The notes under the pieces were generated by a model, which saw only the letters and a list, made by a program, of their open reading frames with translations, was not told the origin of the DNA and did not search any database. A stretch of 64,000 nucleotides of DNA from Kitasatospora cineracea (lineage in GTDB: Bacteria > Actinomycetota > Actinomycetes > Streptomycetales > Streptomycetaceae). Below, piece by piece: positions 58,348 through 64,000 of the stretch. Position 1 is the stretch's first letter. Each line of letters opens with the position of its first letter. The stretch spans positions 5,456,001-5,520,000 of the forward strand of contig NZ_RJVJ01000001.1 in assembly GCF_003751605.1 (NCBI RefSeq), written 5' to 3'. The translations under genes were made by a program, and so were the position numbers.

Positions 58348-59148
58348 TCAGGGATGCTCGGGGGAGGTGGTGTGCTGCTGCGGGATCACCGGCAGGGCGG
58401 GGTCGGCCGGTTGGGGGAGCGCCGCCGGCGCGGGGGCGGCGGCCGGGCCGCCCGGGGCGGGGGCGGTGGGGGCGGCTGCCTGGATCTTGTCGTCGCGTTC
58501 GTCGTCGCCCGCGCCGTCCTTGGTGGTCAGGACGGTGTCGAAGACCTCGCGGAGCTTGTCGGTGGCCTGCTTGGAGAACAGCCCGCACAGCCCGGCGATC
58601 CCGGCGAAGCCGTACGGGTTGGTGGCGGTGCCGTCGGTGCCGTTGGCGAACAGGCCGCCGCGCAGCAGGAAGTAGACCAGCAGCGCGAGCGCGCCGCCGA
58701 TCGCGGTGCGCAGCAGGTACCAGGGCAGCCAGCTGGGCAGCAATTGCCGGTTGCCCGCGTAGGTGGCGAAGGAGGTGGCGGCGTGCACGAAGCTGCCGAG
58801 GCCGCTGGCGGCGAGCACGGCCAGCAGCATCGCGGTGTTGGAGGTCAGGTGCCAGGGGCCGAGGCCGAGCACCGTCCACGGCATCGGGTCGCCGGTCGGG
58901 GCGTGCTCGGCGGTCAGCGTGGTCAGCGGCGTCCAGACGCTGATCAGCACGGCCATGCAGACGAACGCCTCGGCCAGCAGCAGCGCCCCCAGCAGCAGGA
59001 GCGTCCAGCCGGACAGCTGCTGCTGGGGCAGCAGGGGGCCGGACGGTCCCGGGGTGGGCTCGCCGGCCGTCTCGGACGGGCCGGTGACCGACGGGTCCGA
59101 GGCCGGGTCCGGCATCGGGGCCGCTGACGGGGAAGCGGGGGAGGACAT
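58348..59148 (-). CDS. Membrane protein (hypothetical, 4 TM)
   Basis: 266 residues from ATG 59148 (a GTG at 59184 would add 12). Pro/Ser-rich cytoplasmic N-terminus (~1-45), four hydrophobic helices (LLLLGALLLAEAFVCMAVLIS; SNTAMLLAVLAASGLGSFVHAA; PWYLLRTAIGGALALLVYFLL; YGFAGIAGLCGLFS) and a C-terminal acidic, then Ala/Pro-rich tail (~195-266) with KLREVFDTVL. Such proteins recur in actinobacteria as putative channel or scaffolding proteins; no family assigned. The 240-bp upstream gap to 59389 shows nothing else. Confidence 0.78.
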   Translation of the reverse strand: MSSPASPSAAPMPDPASDPSVTGPSETAGEPTPGPSGPLLPQQQLSGWTLLLLGALLLAEAFVCMAVLISVWTPLTTLTAEHAPTGDPMPWTVLGLGPWHLTSNTAMLLAVLAASGLGSFVHAATSFATYAGNRQLLPSWLPWYLLRTAIGGALALLVYFLLRGGLFANGTDGTATNPYGFAGIAGLCGLFSKQATDKLREVFDTVLTTKDGAGDDERDDKIQAAAPTAPAPGGPAAAPAPAALPQPADPALPVIPQQHTTSPEHP

Positions 59149-59388
59149 CGGGGAGTTCGCCTTCCGGTCCGGTGGTGCCTGCACGGAACTGGGCGCGGTG
59201 AGCTGGGCGCAGGGGCGGACGCCAACCGTCCGCGGGGACGGACTCTACCCTCCGGACCGGGCCGACGGGGCGTCAGCAGCCCGCACCTGCCGTGTCGTTC
59301 ACCGACCCTCCCCGCGCGGCAACGGCGCCGCGCCCGGCGGCGGCGCGGCGGCGGCTCGGTCCGGACTCAGCCCTGGCTCAGCCCGGGC

Positions 59389-60384
59389 TCAACGGCGGCC
59401 GCCCGCCAGCCGGGAGAACTTGGCGACCTCGAAGGTGGCGTACGAATTCGAGGCCAGCAGCGAGAACTTGATGCCCTCGCGGCCCTCCGGGCGCCGGTAC
59501 CCGCTGGGGAGGAAGCGCTTGTAGTGCTCGGCGGCGCGCTGGAAGAACTGCGGGCGCTCGGCCCGGGTCAGGCACCCCGGCAGGTCGAAGACGAACAGGT
59601 AGTGCCGGATCATCCTGGTGAACAGGTGCGGGCGCACGGCGGCGGTGACCGGCTCGGCCTCGGCGGGCTGGGCGTCCAGCAGTTCGAAGGTGCTCTCGTA
59701 GCGGTCGAAGACGTCGAAGTGGGTGGCGCCCTCGCTGCCCGCCGGGTGCAGGGTGTGGCGGCGGCGGATGGTCACGCACTCGCGGTCCAGCACCGCGACC
59801 CGGGTGGCGCCCAGCAGTGAGCGGTGCACCGCCGAGACCTCCTCGTAGAAGCCGTCCGGGAAGGCCGGGATGGTCCCGCTGCGCATCAGCCGGTCCCAGG
59901 CCAGCGGCGGGGCGCCGAACAGCTCCGGGCGCTCGGCGGGGGAGAACACCGCCGGCCCGGCGGCGGCCAGCAGCTCGGCCGCGTTGCCCGGCCAGAGCTT
60001 GCCCCGGTACTCCCGGTTGTGGCCGAACAGCAGCACGTCGACCTCGCCGGTCTCGGCCAGCCGGGCCTCCATCGCCTCGAACGCGTCCTCCGGCAGCAGG
60101 TGGTCGGCGTCCAGGAACAGCAGGTACTCGCCGCGGGCGTGCGCCGCCCCGGCCATCCGGGCCCGCCCGATCCCGGTCTCGGCGTCCAGCCGCAGCACCC
60201 GCACCCGGGCGTCACGCAGTTCGTACGCCTCGACCAGCCGTTCCGGGCAGTGCTCGGACGGGGTCTGCACCACGATGACCTCGAACTCGGGAAAGGACTG
60301 TCCGAGCAGCGAGTCGAGGCATTCCTTCAGTTGTCCTTGCTCGTCGTAAGCGGGCAGCACGACGGTGATCAGTGGTGGGGCCAT
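59389..60384 (-). CDS. Family 2 glycosyltransferase
   Basis: 331 residues from ATG 60384. GT-A fold: ITVVLPAYDEQGQLKECLDSLLGQSFPEFEVIVV, metal-binding DxD in LLFLDADHLLPED, and W/DRLMRSG in the acceptor half. The C-terminal ~100 residues (RMIRHYLFVFDLPGCL; FFQRAAEHYKRFLP) resemble the GT2 part of bifunctional teichoic-acid enzymes, but the glycerophosphotransferase half is absent. Cytoplasmic; probably adds a sugar to a cell-envelope or capsular polymer. Promoter lies in 60385-60650. Confidence 0.88.
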   Translation of the reverse strand: MAPPLITVVLPAYDEQGQLKECLDSLLGQSFPEFEVIVVQTPSEHCPERLVEAYELRDARVRVLRLDAETGIGRARMAGAAHARGEYLLFLDADHLLPEDAFEAMEARLAETGEVDVLLFGHNREYRGKLWPGNAAELLAAAGPAVFSPAERPELFGAPPLAWDRLMRSGTIPAFPDGFYEEVSAVHRSLLGATRVAVLDRECVTIRRRHTLHPAGSEGATHFDVFDRYESTFELLDAQPAEAEPVTAAVRPHLFTRMIRHYLFVFDLPGCLTRAERPQFFQRAAEHYKRFLPSGYRRPEGREGIKFSLLASNSYATFEVAKFSRLAGGRR

Positions 60385-60544
60385 GGCCGGGAGGCTAGGG
60401 GCGGGGACAGCCTCAGGCAAAGGTCGGAAGCCGCCCCAAAGCGGTGATACCGGACAGCGGTCGCGGGACGTTCGCGGAATCTTCACCGAACGGACATGAC
60501 TGTGCGCTGAAATGTCCGGATAGAGGACGGAACGCCGCGACTTG

Positions 60545-60559
60545 CTGACGTATCGTCAG
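60545..60559. promoter_or_regulatory. Palindrome CTGACG-TAT-CGTCAG
   Basis: Perfect 6-bp arms with a 3-bp centre, inside the otherwise gene-free 266-bp stretch between the transglycosylase stop and the GT2 start. Shares the TGACG-N3-CGTCA form with 58338-58350. Operator-like; regulator unknown. Confidence 0.5.
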
Positions 60560-60650
60560 ATGTACGCTCCGTGGCCGAGCTGCGGAGAGGCGGTGCGGGA
60601 ACGCCCCCGCAGCAGCCCGGCCGAACACCGTCAGTGCCGACCCGCCACGG

Positions 60651-61502
60651 TCAGTACCAGTTGTGCGCCTGCCAGAACGACCACGCCGCGCACGGGCTGC
60701 CGTACGTCTCGTTCATGTACGCCAGGCCCCACTTGATCTGGGTCACCGGGTTGTCCCGCCAGTCCGCGCCCGCCGACGCCATCTTCGAACCCGGCAGCGC
60801 CTGCATCAGCCCGTACGCGCCCGAGGAGGAGTTGGTCGCGTGCACGCTCCAACTGCTCTCCCGCTCCACGATGTTCGAGAAGCACTGCAACTGGCCCGCC
60901 GGCACGATCTGCGCCGCGATCTGCTGCGGCGTCCCGCTGTACGCCGACGAGGAGCCGGAACCGGAGCCGGACCCGCCGGCCGACGGCGACGGGCTCGCGG
61001 ACAGCGACGGGCGCTGCTGCGCCCGGGAGGCCGCCGACGCCGAGGCGGACGCCCGGGCCTTCGCCTCCGCCGACGCCTTCGCCTTCGCGGCGACCTCGGC
61101 CGACGCGGACGCCGCCGCGCTCGCACTGGCCTCGGCCTCCGCCTGGGCGGACGCCGACGCCGACGCCTCCGCCGCGGCCTGCGCGGAAGCAGAGGCGGAC
61201 GCGGCGGCCGCCGCCTCGGCCGAAGCGCTCGCCTCCGCCGCGGCCTGTGCGGACGCGGAATCGGAGGCGGAGGTGGAGGCGGAAGCGGAGGGCGACGGCC
61301 CGAAGACGTCCGAGGAGAGCTGCGGGCTGCCCGCCAGCACCGGGTTCCCGGCGGCGGCGGCGTCGGCCGAGCCCGCGTTCTGCGGCATGGCCAGCGCGAG
61401 GGTCGCCGTGCCCGCGACCGCGAGCGTGGCGACGCCCGTGACCAGGGCGTTCCGGTGGCGTCGGAGCTTCTCCGAAAAAGTCAGGGTCCTGCGATGGTGC
61501 AC
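60651..61502 (-). CDS. Secreted lytic transglycosylase with Ala/Ser-rich spacer
   Basis: 283 residues from GTG 61502, preceded by GAGGAGAGG. Basic N-terminus and hydrophobic segment (NALVTGVATLAVAGTATLALA) form a signal peptide. Residues ~65-180 are almost only Ala, Ser, Gln, Glu and Lys, a helical or disordered spacer that probably spans the cell wall. The C-terminal ~80 residues are an SLT/lysozyme-like domain: catalytic Glu in IVERESSWSVHATNSSSGAYGLMQ, then QIKWGLAYMNETYGSPCAAW, ending HNWY. Cleaves peptidoglycan glycan strands, probably in growth or spore germination. Confidence 0.9.
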   Translation of the reverse strand: MHHRRTLTFSEKLRRHRNALVTGVATLAVAGTATLALAMPQNAGSADAAAAGNPVLAGSPQLSSDVFGPSPSASASTSASDSASAQAAAEASASAEAAAAASASASAQAAAEASASASAQAEAEASASAAASASAEVAAKAKASAEAKARASASASAASRAQQRPSLSASPSPSAGGSGSGSGSSSAYSGTPQQIAAQIVPAGQLQCFSNIVERESSWSVHATNSSSGAYGLMQALPGSKMASAGADWRDNPVTQIKWGLAYMNETYGSPCAAWSFWQAHNWY

Positions 61503-61633
61503 GGCGACCTCTCCTCGCACGGGCCGGACGGCCGGGACGGACACAGCGGCCGCCGACCGGGACGCGGAACGCGCCACGGGCCTGCCGGCCGGAGGACCCG
61601 GCCGGGGCACACCCGGCGCACGCGGTGGCAGGG

Positions 61634-61659
61634 AGTCCGGCGGTCGAACCGGCCGGACT
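61634..61659 (-). promoter_or_regulatory. Strong hairpin in the transglycosylase 5' leader
   Basis: Minus-strand arms AGTCCGGCCGGT and ACCGCCGGACT pair over 11 bp with one bulged base and a TCG loop, about 132 bases before the GTG. Long structured leaders in front of cell-wall hydrolase genes of actinobacteria are often riboswitches; the class here is not established. Confidence 0.5.
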
Positions 61660-62009
61660 GCCTGGCGGACGGGACATTCTTGGCAGACGTCGCAGAACCG
61701 AACAACGGCCTCCGTAACTACCCGCCGTAGTAGCGGCCGTGGTGGCGACCACCGGGCCCGGGCCGGCCGCCGGACCCGGGCGACCGGCGGCGGCGACCGC
61801 CCCACGGCACCCACAAAACCCTCCCCGACCTGCGGATTCGTCCTCCGCGCGCACCTCCGGCGGTGGCCCGGGACACTCGCACCCGTGATCCGCCGCACAC
61901 CAACTACCCGGAGTCGTGGACGGCCGCCCCGATGTGCTCGGGCTCACAGGGGGTGACCGGGAACCGAACCCGGACCGGCACCCTCCGTACCCGCCCGACC
62001 ACCCGCCGT

Positions 62010-62215
62010 CCACCACGCCGGGCCGTCTGCCGCCGACCGCGCCTGACTGGCCGCCGTCCACCGCCCCTGTCCATCCGCTGTCCACCGTCGACCACGCCCG
62101 CCAGGCCGCCCGTCGTCGACCGCGCCCGCCCGACCAGCCGCCGTCCACCGAGCCCGGCCGTCTGCCGCCGACCGCGCCCACCATCCGCCATCCACCGCGC
62201 CCACCACCCGCCGTC
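62010..62215. repeat. Degenerate CCGTCCACCGCGCC-type repeat
   Basis: At least six variants of GCCGTCCACCGCGCC or GCCGACCGCGCC at irregular 20-45-bp spacing, within the region upstream of the metallophosphoesterase gene. Confidence 0.6.
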
Positions 62216-62248
62216 CGGCGGGCCGGACCCGGCGCCGATACTGACCGC

Positions 62249-63496
62249 ATGACGATCGTGGTGGTGGCGGCGGGGGCCCTGGGCGTCCTAGGCCTGCTCG
62301 GGGTGGCGCACTGGTACCTGTGGCGGCGGCTGGTCCGCGACGTCTCCGGCCCCGGCAGCCGGTACCGGCGCACCGGCACCGCCCTGCTGGTCCTGCTGCC
62401 CGTCCTGATGCTGCTCGCGGCGATCGGCGGCCGGGCCTTCCCGCTCGCCGTGGAACGCTGGTTCGCCTGGCCCGGCTACCTCTGGATGGCCGTCAGCATC
62501 TACCTGCTGCTCGCCCTGCTGGCCGGCGAGGCCCTGCGCCCCCTGCTGCTCCGCCTCCCCTTCCGCCGCCGCAGCAGCAGCCCACTCGCGACCGAGCCCG
62601 AGCCTGCCGCCGTCCCCGCCCCCGCCGCCGCCCCCGCCGCCGTCGAAAAGGACACCGGGAGCGGCGGCGAGAGTTCGCGGCGGCTGTTCGTGTCCCGGGT
62701 GGTGGCCGGCGGCGCGGCGGCGGTGGCCGTCGGGGTGGTCGGCAACGGCGCGTACGGGGTGCTGCGCGGGCCGCGGCTCAAGCACGTCACGGTGCCGCTG
62801 GCGAAACTGCCGCGCGCTGCGCACGGCTACCGGATCGCGGTGGTCAGCGACATCCACCTCGGGCCGATCCTCGGCAAGGCGCACACCCGGCGGATCGTCG
62901 ACACCATCAACGCCGTCCAGCCCGACCTGATCACCGTGGTCGGCGACCTGGTCGACGGCACCGTCCCCGAACTCGGCCCGGCCGCCCGCCCGCTGGCCGA
63001 CCTGCGGGCCAAGGACGGGGCGTACTTCGTCACCGGCAACCACGAGTACTTCTCCGGTGCCGCGCCCTGGGTGGAGTTCGTCCGCGAGCTGGGCGTGCAC
63101 CCGCTGGAGAACGACCGGGTCGAGCTGGCCTGGTTCGACCTGGCGGGCGTCAACGACATCGCGGGCACCGCGCAGGGCCAGGGCCCCGACTACGCGAAGG
63201 CGCTGGACGACCGCGACCGCAGCCGGGCCTCCGTGCTGATGGCGCACCAGCCGGTCACCATCCACGACAGCGTGCGCCACGGCGTCGACCTCCAGCTCTC
63301 CGGCCACACCCACGGCGGCCAGCTCTGGCCCGGCAACTACCTCGCCGAACTGGCCAACCCGACCGTCGCGGGCCTGGAGCGCTACGGCGACACCCAGCTC
63401 TACGTCACCCGCGGCGCGGGCGCCTGGGGGCCGCCGGTCCGGGTCGGCGCGCCGTCCGACATCACGGTCGTCACGCTCGCCTCGCTCCAGGCCTGA
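62249..63496 (+). CDS. Membrane-anchored metallophosphoesterase (YaeI/YkuE-like)
   Basis: 415 residues from ATG 62249. Three N-terminal membrane helices (TIVVVAAGALGVLGLLGVAHWYL; ALLVLLPVLMLLAAIG; YLWMAVSIYLLLALLAG), an Ala/Pro linker (~115-140) and a fourth near 155-170. The catalytic domain (~190-415) has VVSDIHLGP, VVGDLVDG, VTGNHEYFSG, LMAHQPV and SGHTHGGQLWPG, giving all dimetal ligands. Related to E. coli YaeI, which acts on lipid or phosphodiester substrates. Substrate unknown. Confidence 0.93.
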   Translation: MTIVVVAAGALGVLGLLGVAHWYLWRRLVRDVSGPGSRYRRTGTALLVLLPVLMLLAAIGGRAFPLAVERWFAWPGYLWMAVSIYLLLALLAGEALRPLLLRLPFRRRSSSPLATEPEPAAVPAPAAAPAAVEKDTGSGGESSRRLFVSRVVAGGAAAVAVGVVGNGAYGVLRGPRLKHVTVPLAKLPRAAHGYRIAVVSDIHLGPILGKAHTRRIVDTINAVQPDLITVVGDLVDGTVPELGPAARPLADLRAKDGAYFVTGNHEYFSGAAPWVEFVRELGVHPLENDRVELAWFDLAGVNDIAGTAQGQGPDYAKALDDRDRSRASVLMAHQPVTIHDSVRHGVDLQLSGHTHGGQLWPGNYLAELANPTVAGLERYGDTQLYVTRGAGAWGPPVRVGAPSDITVVTLASLQA

Positions 63497-63513
63497 CCCG
63501 CCCCCCGCCCGGC

Positions 63514-64000
63514 TCAGGGGTGCATCCTGGCGCCCTTGAGCACCTTGTCCACCGCGTTGCGCGGCCCGTGCAGCGCCAGGCCGACCAGGTCCAGCGCCGC
63601 CGTCGGCACGGCCCGGACCGCCGCCCGGTTGTCCCGGTCGTTGCCGGTGGCGAACAGGTCCGCGGTGAACACCGCCGTCGGCAGCCCGCGCGACAGCGCC
63701 CGCCCGTGCGCGGCGGTCAGCAGCTCCGGCCCACCCTCGAAGACCAGCACCGGCTGGCGGAACATCGGCAGGTAGCCGACCCCGTCCGCGTCCGCGTACG
63801 GCTCGCCGATCAGCTCCGGCACGGCGGTGCCCAGCCCACTCACCAGGAAGGCCGTCACGTTCAGCCGCTGCCACGGCGCGAGGTCCGCGCGCAGCAGTAC
63901 GGCGATCTTGCCGTCGAAGCGGACAGGCCCGGACGAAGGGGAGAGGGGTGCGGAAGAGGGAGAGAGGGGTGCGGAAGAGGGGGAGACGGGCGTGGTCAGT
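63514..64000 (-). CDS. DUF2000-family protein, 5' end outside window
   Basis: The visible 162 residues contain DGKIAVLLRADLAPWQRLNVTAFLVSGLG and the later YLPMFRQPVLVFEGG, typical of DUF2000 proteins (small alpha/beta proteins without assigned function). The reading frame continues to the window edge with no start codon in the PSSAPLS repeat region, so translation begins beyond base 64000. GTG at 63858 would delete the conserved first strand and is unlikely. The catalytic role, if any, is unknown. Confidence 0.75.
   Translation of the reverse strand, partial: LTTPVSPSSAPLSPSSAPLSPSSGPVRFDGKIAVLLRADLAPWQRLNVTAFLVSGLGTAVPELIGEPYADADGVGYLPMFRQPVLVFEGGPELLTAAHGRALSRGLPTAVFTADLFATGNDRDNRAAVRAVPTAALDLVGLALHGPRNAVDKVLKGARMHP
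63941..63982. repeat. 21-bp tandem repeat encoding PSSAPLS heptads
   Basis: Two copies of a 21-base unit differing only in the last base. On the minus strand they encode a Pro/Ser/Ala heptad near the N-terminus of the DUF2000 protein. Confidence 0.75.

Larger units (their letters stand above)
61503..62248. other. Long intergenic region with leader hairpin and degenerate repeats
   Basis: 746 bp between divergent genes. The part nearest the transglycosylase (61503-61740) looks like a long structured 5' leader with a strong hairpin. The part nearest the metallophosphoesterase gene (about 62010-62215) is a C-rich degenerate repeat. Several reading frames cross it but they are Arg/Pro or Gly/Arg low-complexity with no start context, so I call no gene here. 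Confidence 0.6.

Noticed and set aside
61634..61660. tRNA-like T-arm (GGTTCGA on the minus strand)
   Set aside because: No acceptor, D or anticodon stems around it; it is the loop region of a simple hairpin.
61503..61800. c-di-AMP (ydaO-yuaA) riboswitch upstream of the transglycosylase
   Set aside because: Context is right, but I could not align the conserved core elements of that riboswitch, so only a structured leader is called. A covariance search would decide.
62010..62215. CRISPR-like array
   Set aside because: Repeats are degenerate, irregularly spaced and C-rich; no unique spacers and no cas genes.
61863..62252. 129-residue plus-strand ORF before the metallophosphoesterase gene
   Set aside because: Pro/Arg/Thr low complexity from repeat DNA, with no ribosome site or recognisable domain.

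Overview
The window is very GC-rich, with nearly every codon ending in G or C, many GTG starts, 4-bp ATGA/GTGA stop-start overlaps and a strongly actinobacterial protein repertoire (a SAV_2336-type protein, NB-ARC/TPR STAND NTPase, SpoIIE-type phosphatase, Trypco1 protein). It looks like a chromosomal segment of a Streptomyces/Kitasatospora-type organism. I saw no tRNA, rRNA, CRISPR array, transposase or phage gene.

Layout. 1-6783 (minus): two translationally coupled genes of an iterative, PUFA/glycolipid-synthase-like polyketide synthase. The larger gene runs off the left edge and encodes, in one polypeptide, a FabL-type enoyl reductase, a ketosynthase, a degenerate second ketosynthase (CLF-like), a ketoreductase and a hotdog dehydratase. 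The upstream gene encodes an acyltransferase plus carrier protein. A purine-rich repeat separates them from a MarR-MFS pair (7238-9137). 9193-17000 (minus): a four-gene module (Trypco1 protein, trypsin-like protease with VMAP-type C-terminus, MoxR AAA ATPase, 1354-residue SAV_2336/vWA-like protein). This matches the vWA-MoxR-VMAP class of predicted biological-conflict systems; here the large subunit carries what looks like a caspase-like fold that has lost its cysteine. 17001-21200: small hypothetical genes and a histidine phosphatase.

21216-38296 is a complete oligosaccharide-utilisation locus. A GH3-GH31 operon diverges from an operon encoding a Tat lipoprotein binding protein, two permeases, a LacI repressor, GH43, GH42, GH95 and a CE7 acetyl esterase. 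The set of activities (alpha-fucosidase, beta-galactosidase, alpha-xylosidase, beta-glucosidase, acetyl esterase, arabinosidase/xylosidase) fits stepwise intracellular dismantling of acetylated, fucosylated xyloglucan oligosaccharides. No ABC ATPase is encoded, so a shared MsiK-type ATPase is presumably used. Operator-like sites sit on both divergent promoters.

38300-64000 is a mosaic of ordinary actinobacterial genes: a small membrane protein abutting a truncated cytochrome P450, a metallo-beta-lactamase-fold hydrolase, a CHAD protein, a STAND/TPR NTPase, a family-5 type uracil-DNA glycosylase, slipin, a CBS-pair protein, an RHH regulator with a VOC protein, an LCM-type methyltransferase, an SGNH hydrolase, a SpoIIE-type phosphatase, a Gfo/Idh/MocA oxidoreductase, a fused FAD/Fe-S oxidoreductase, a deaminase, a cyanate-detoxification locus (cynR divergent from carbonic anhydrase and cyanase), GNAT, GT2, a lytic transglycosylase with a structured leader, a metallophosphoesterase and a DUF2000 protein cut by the right edge.

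All assignments come from reading the sequence and recalling family motifs; no database search was possible.
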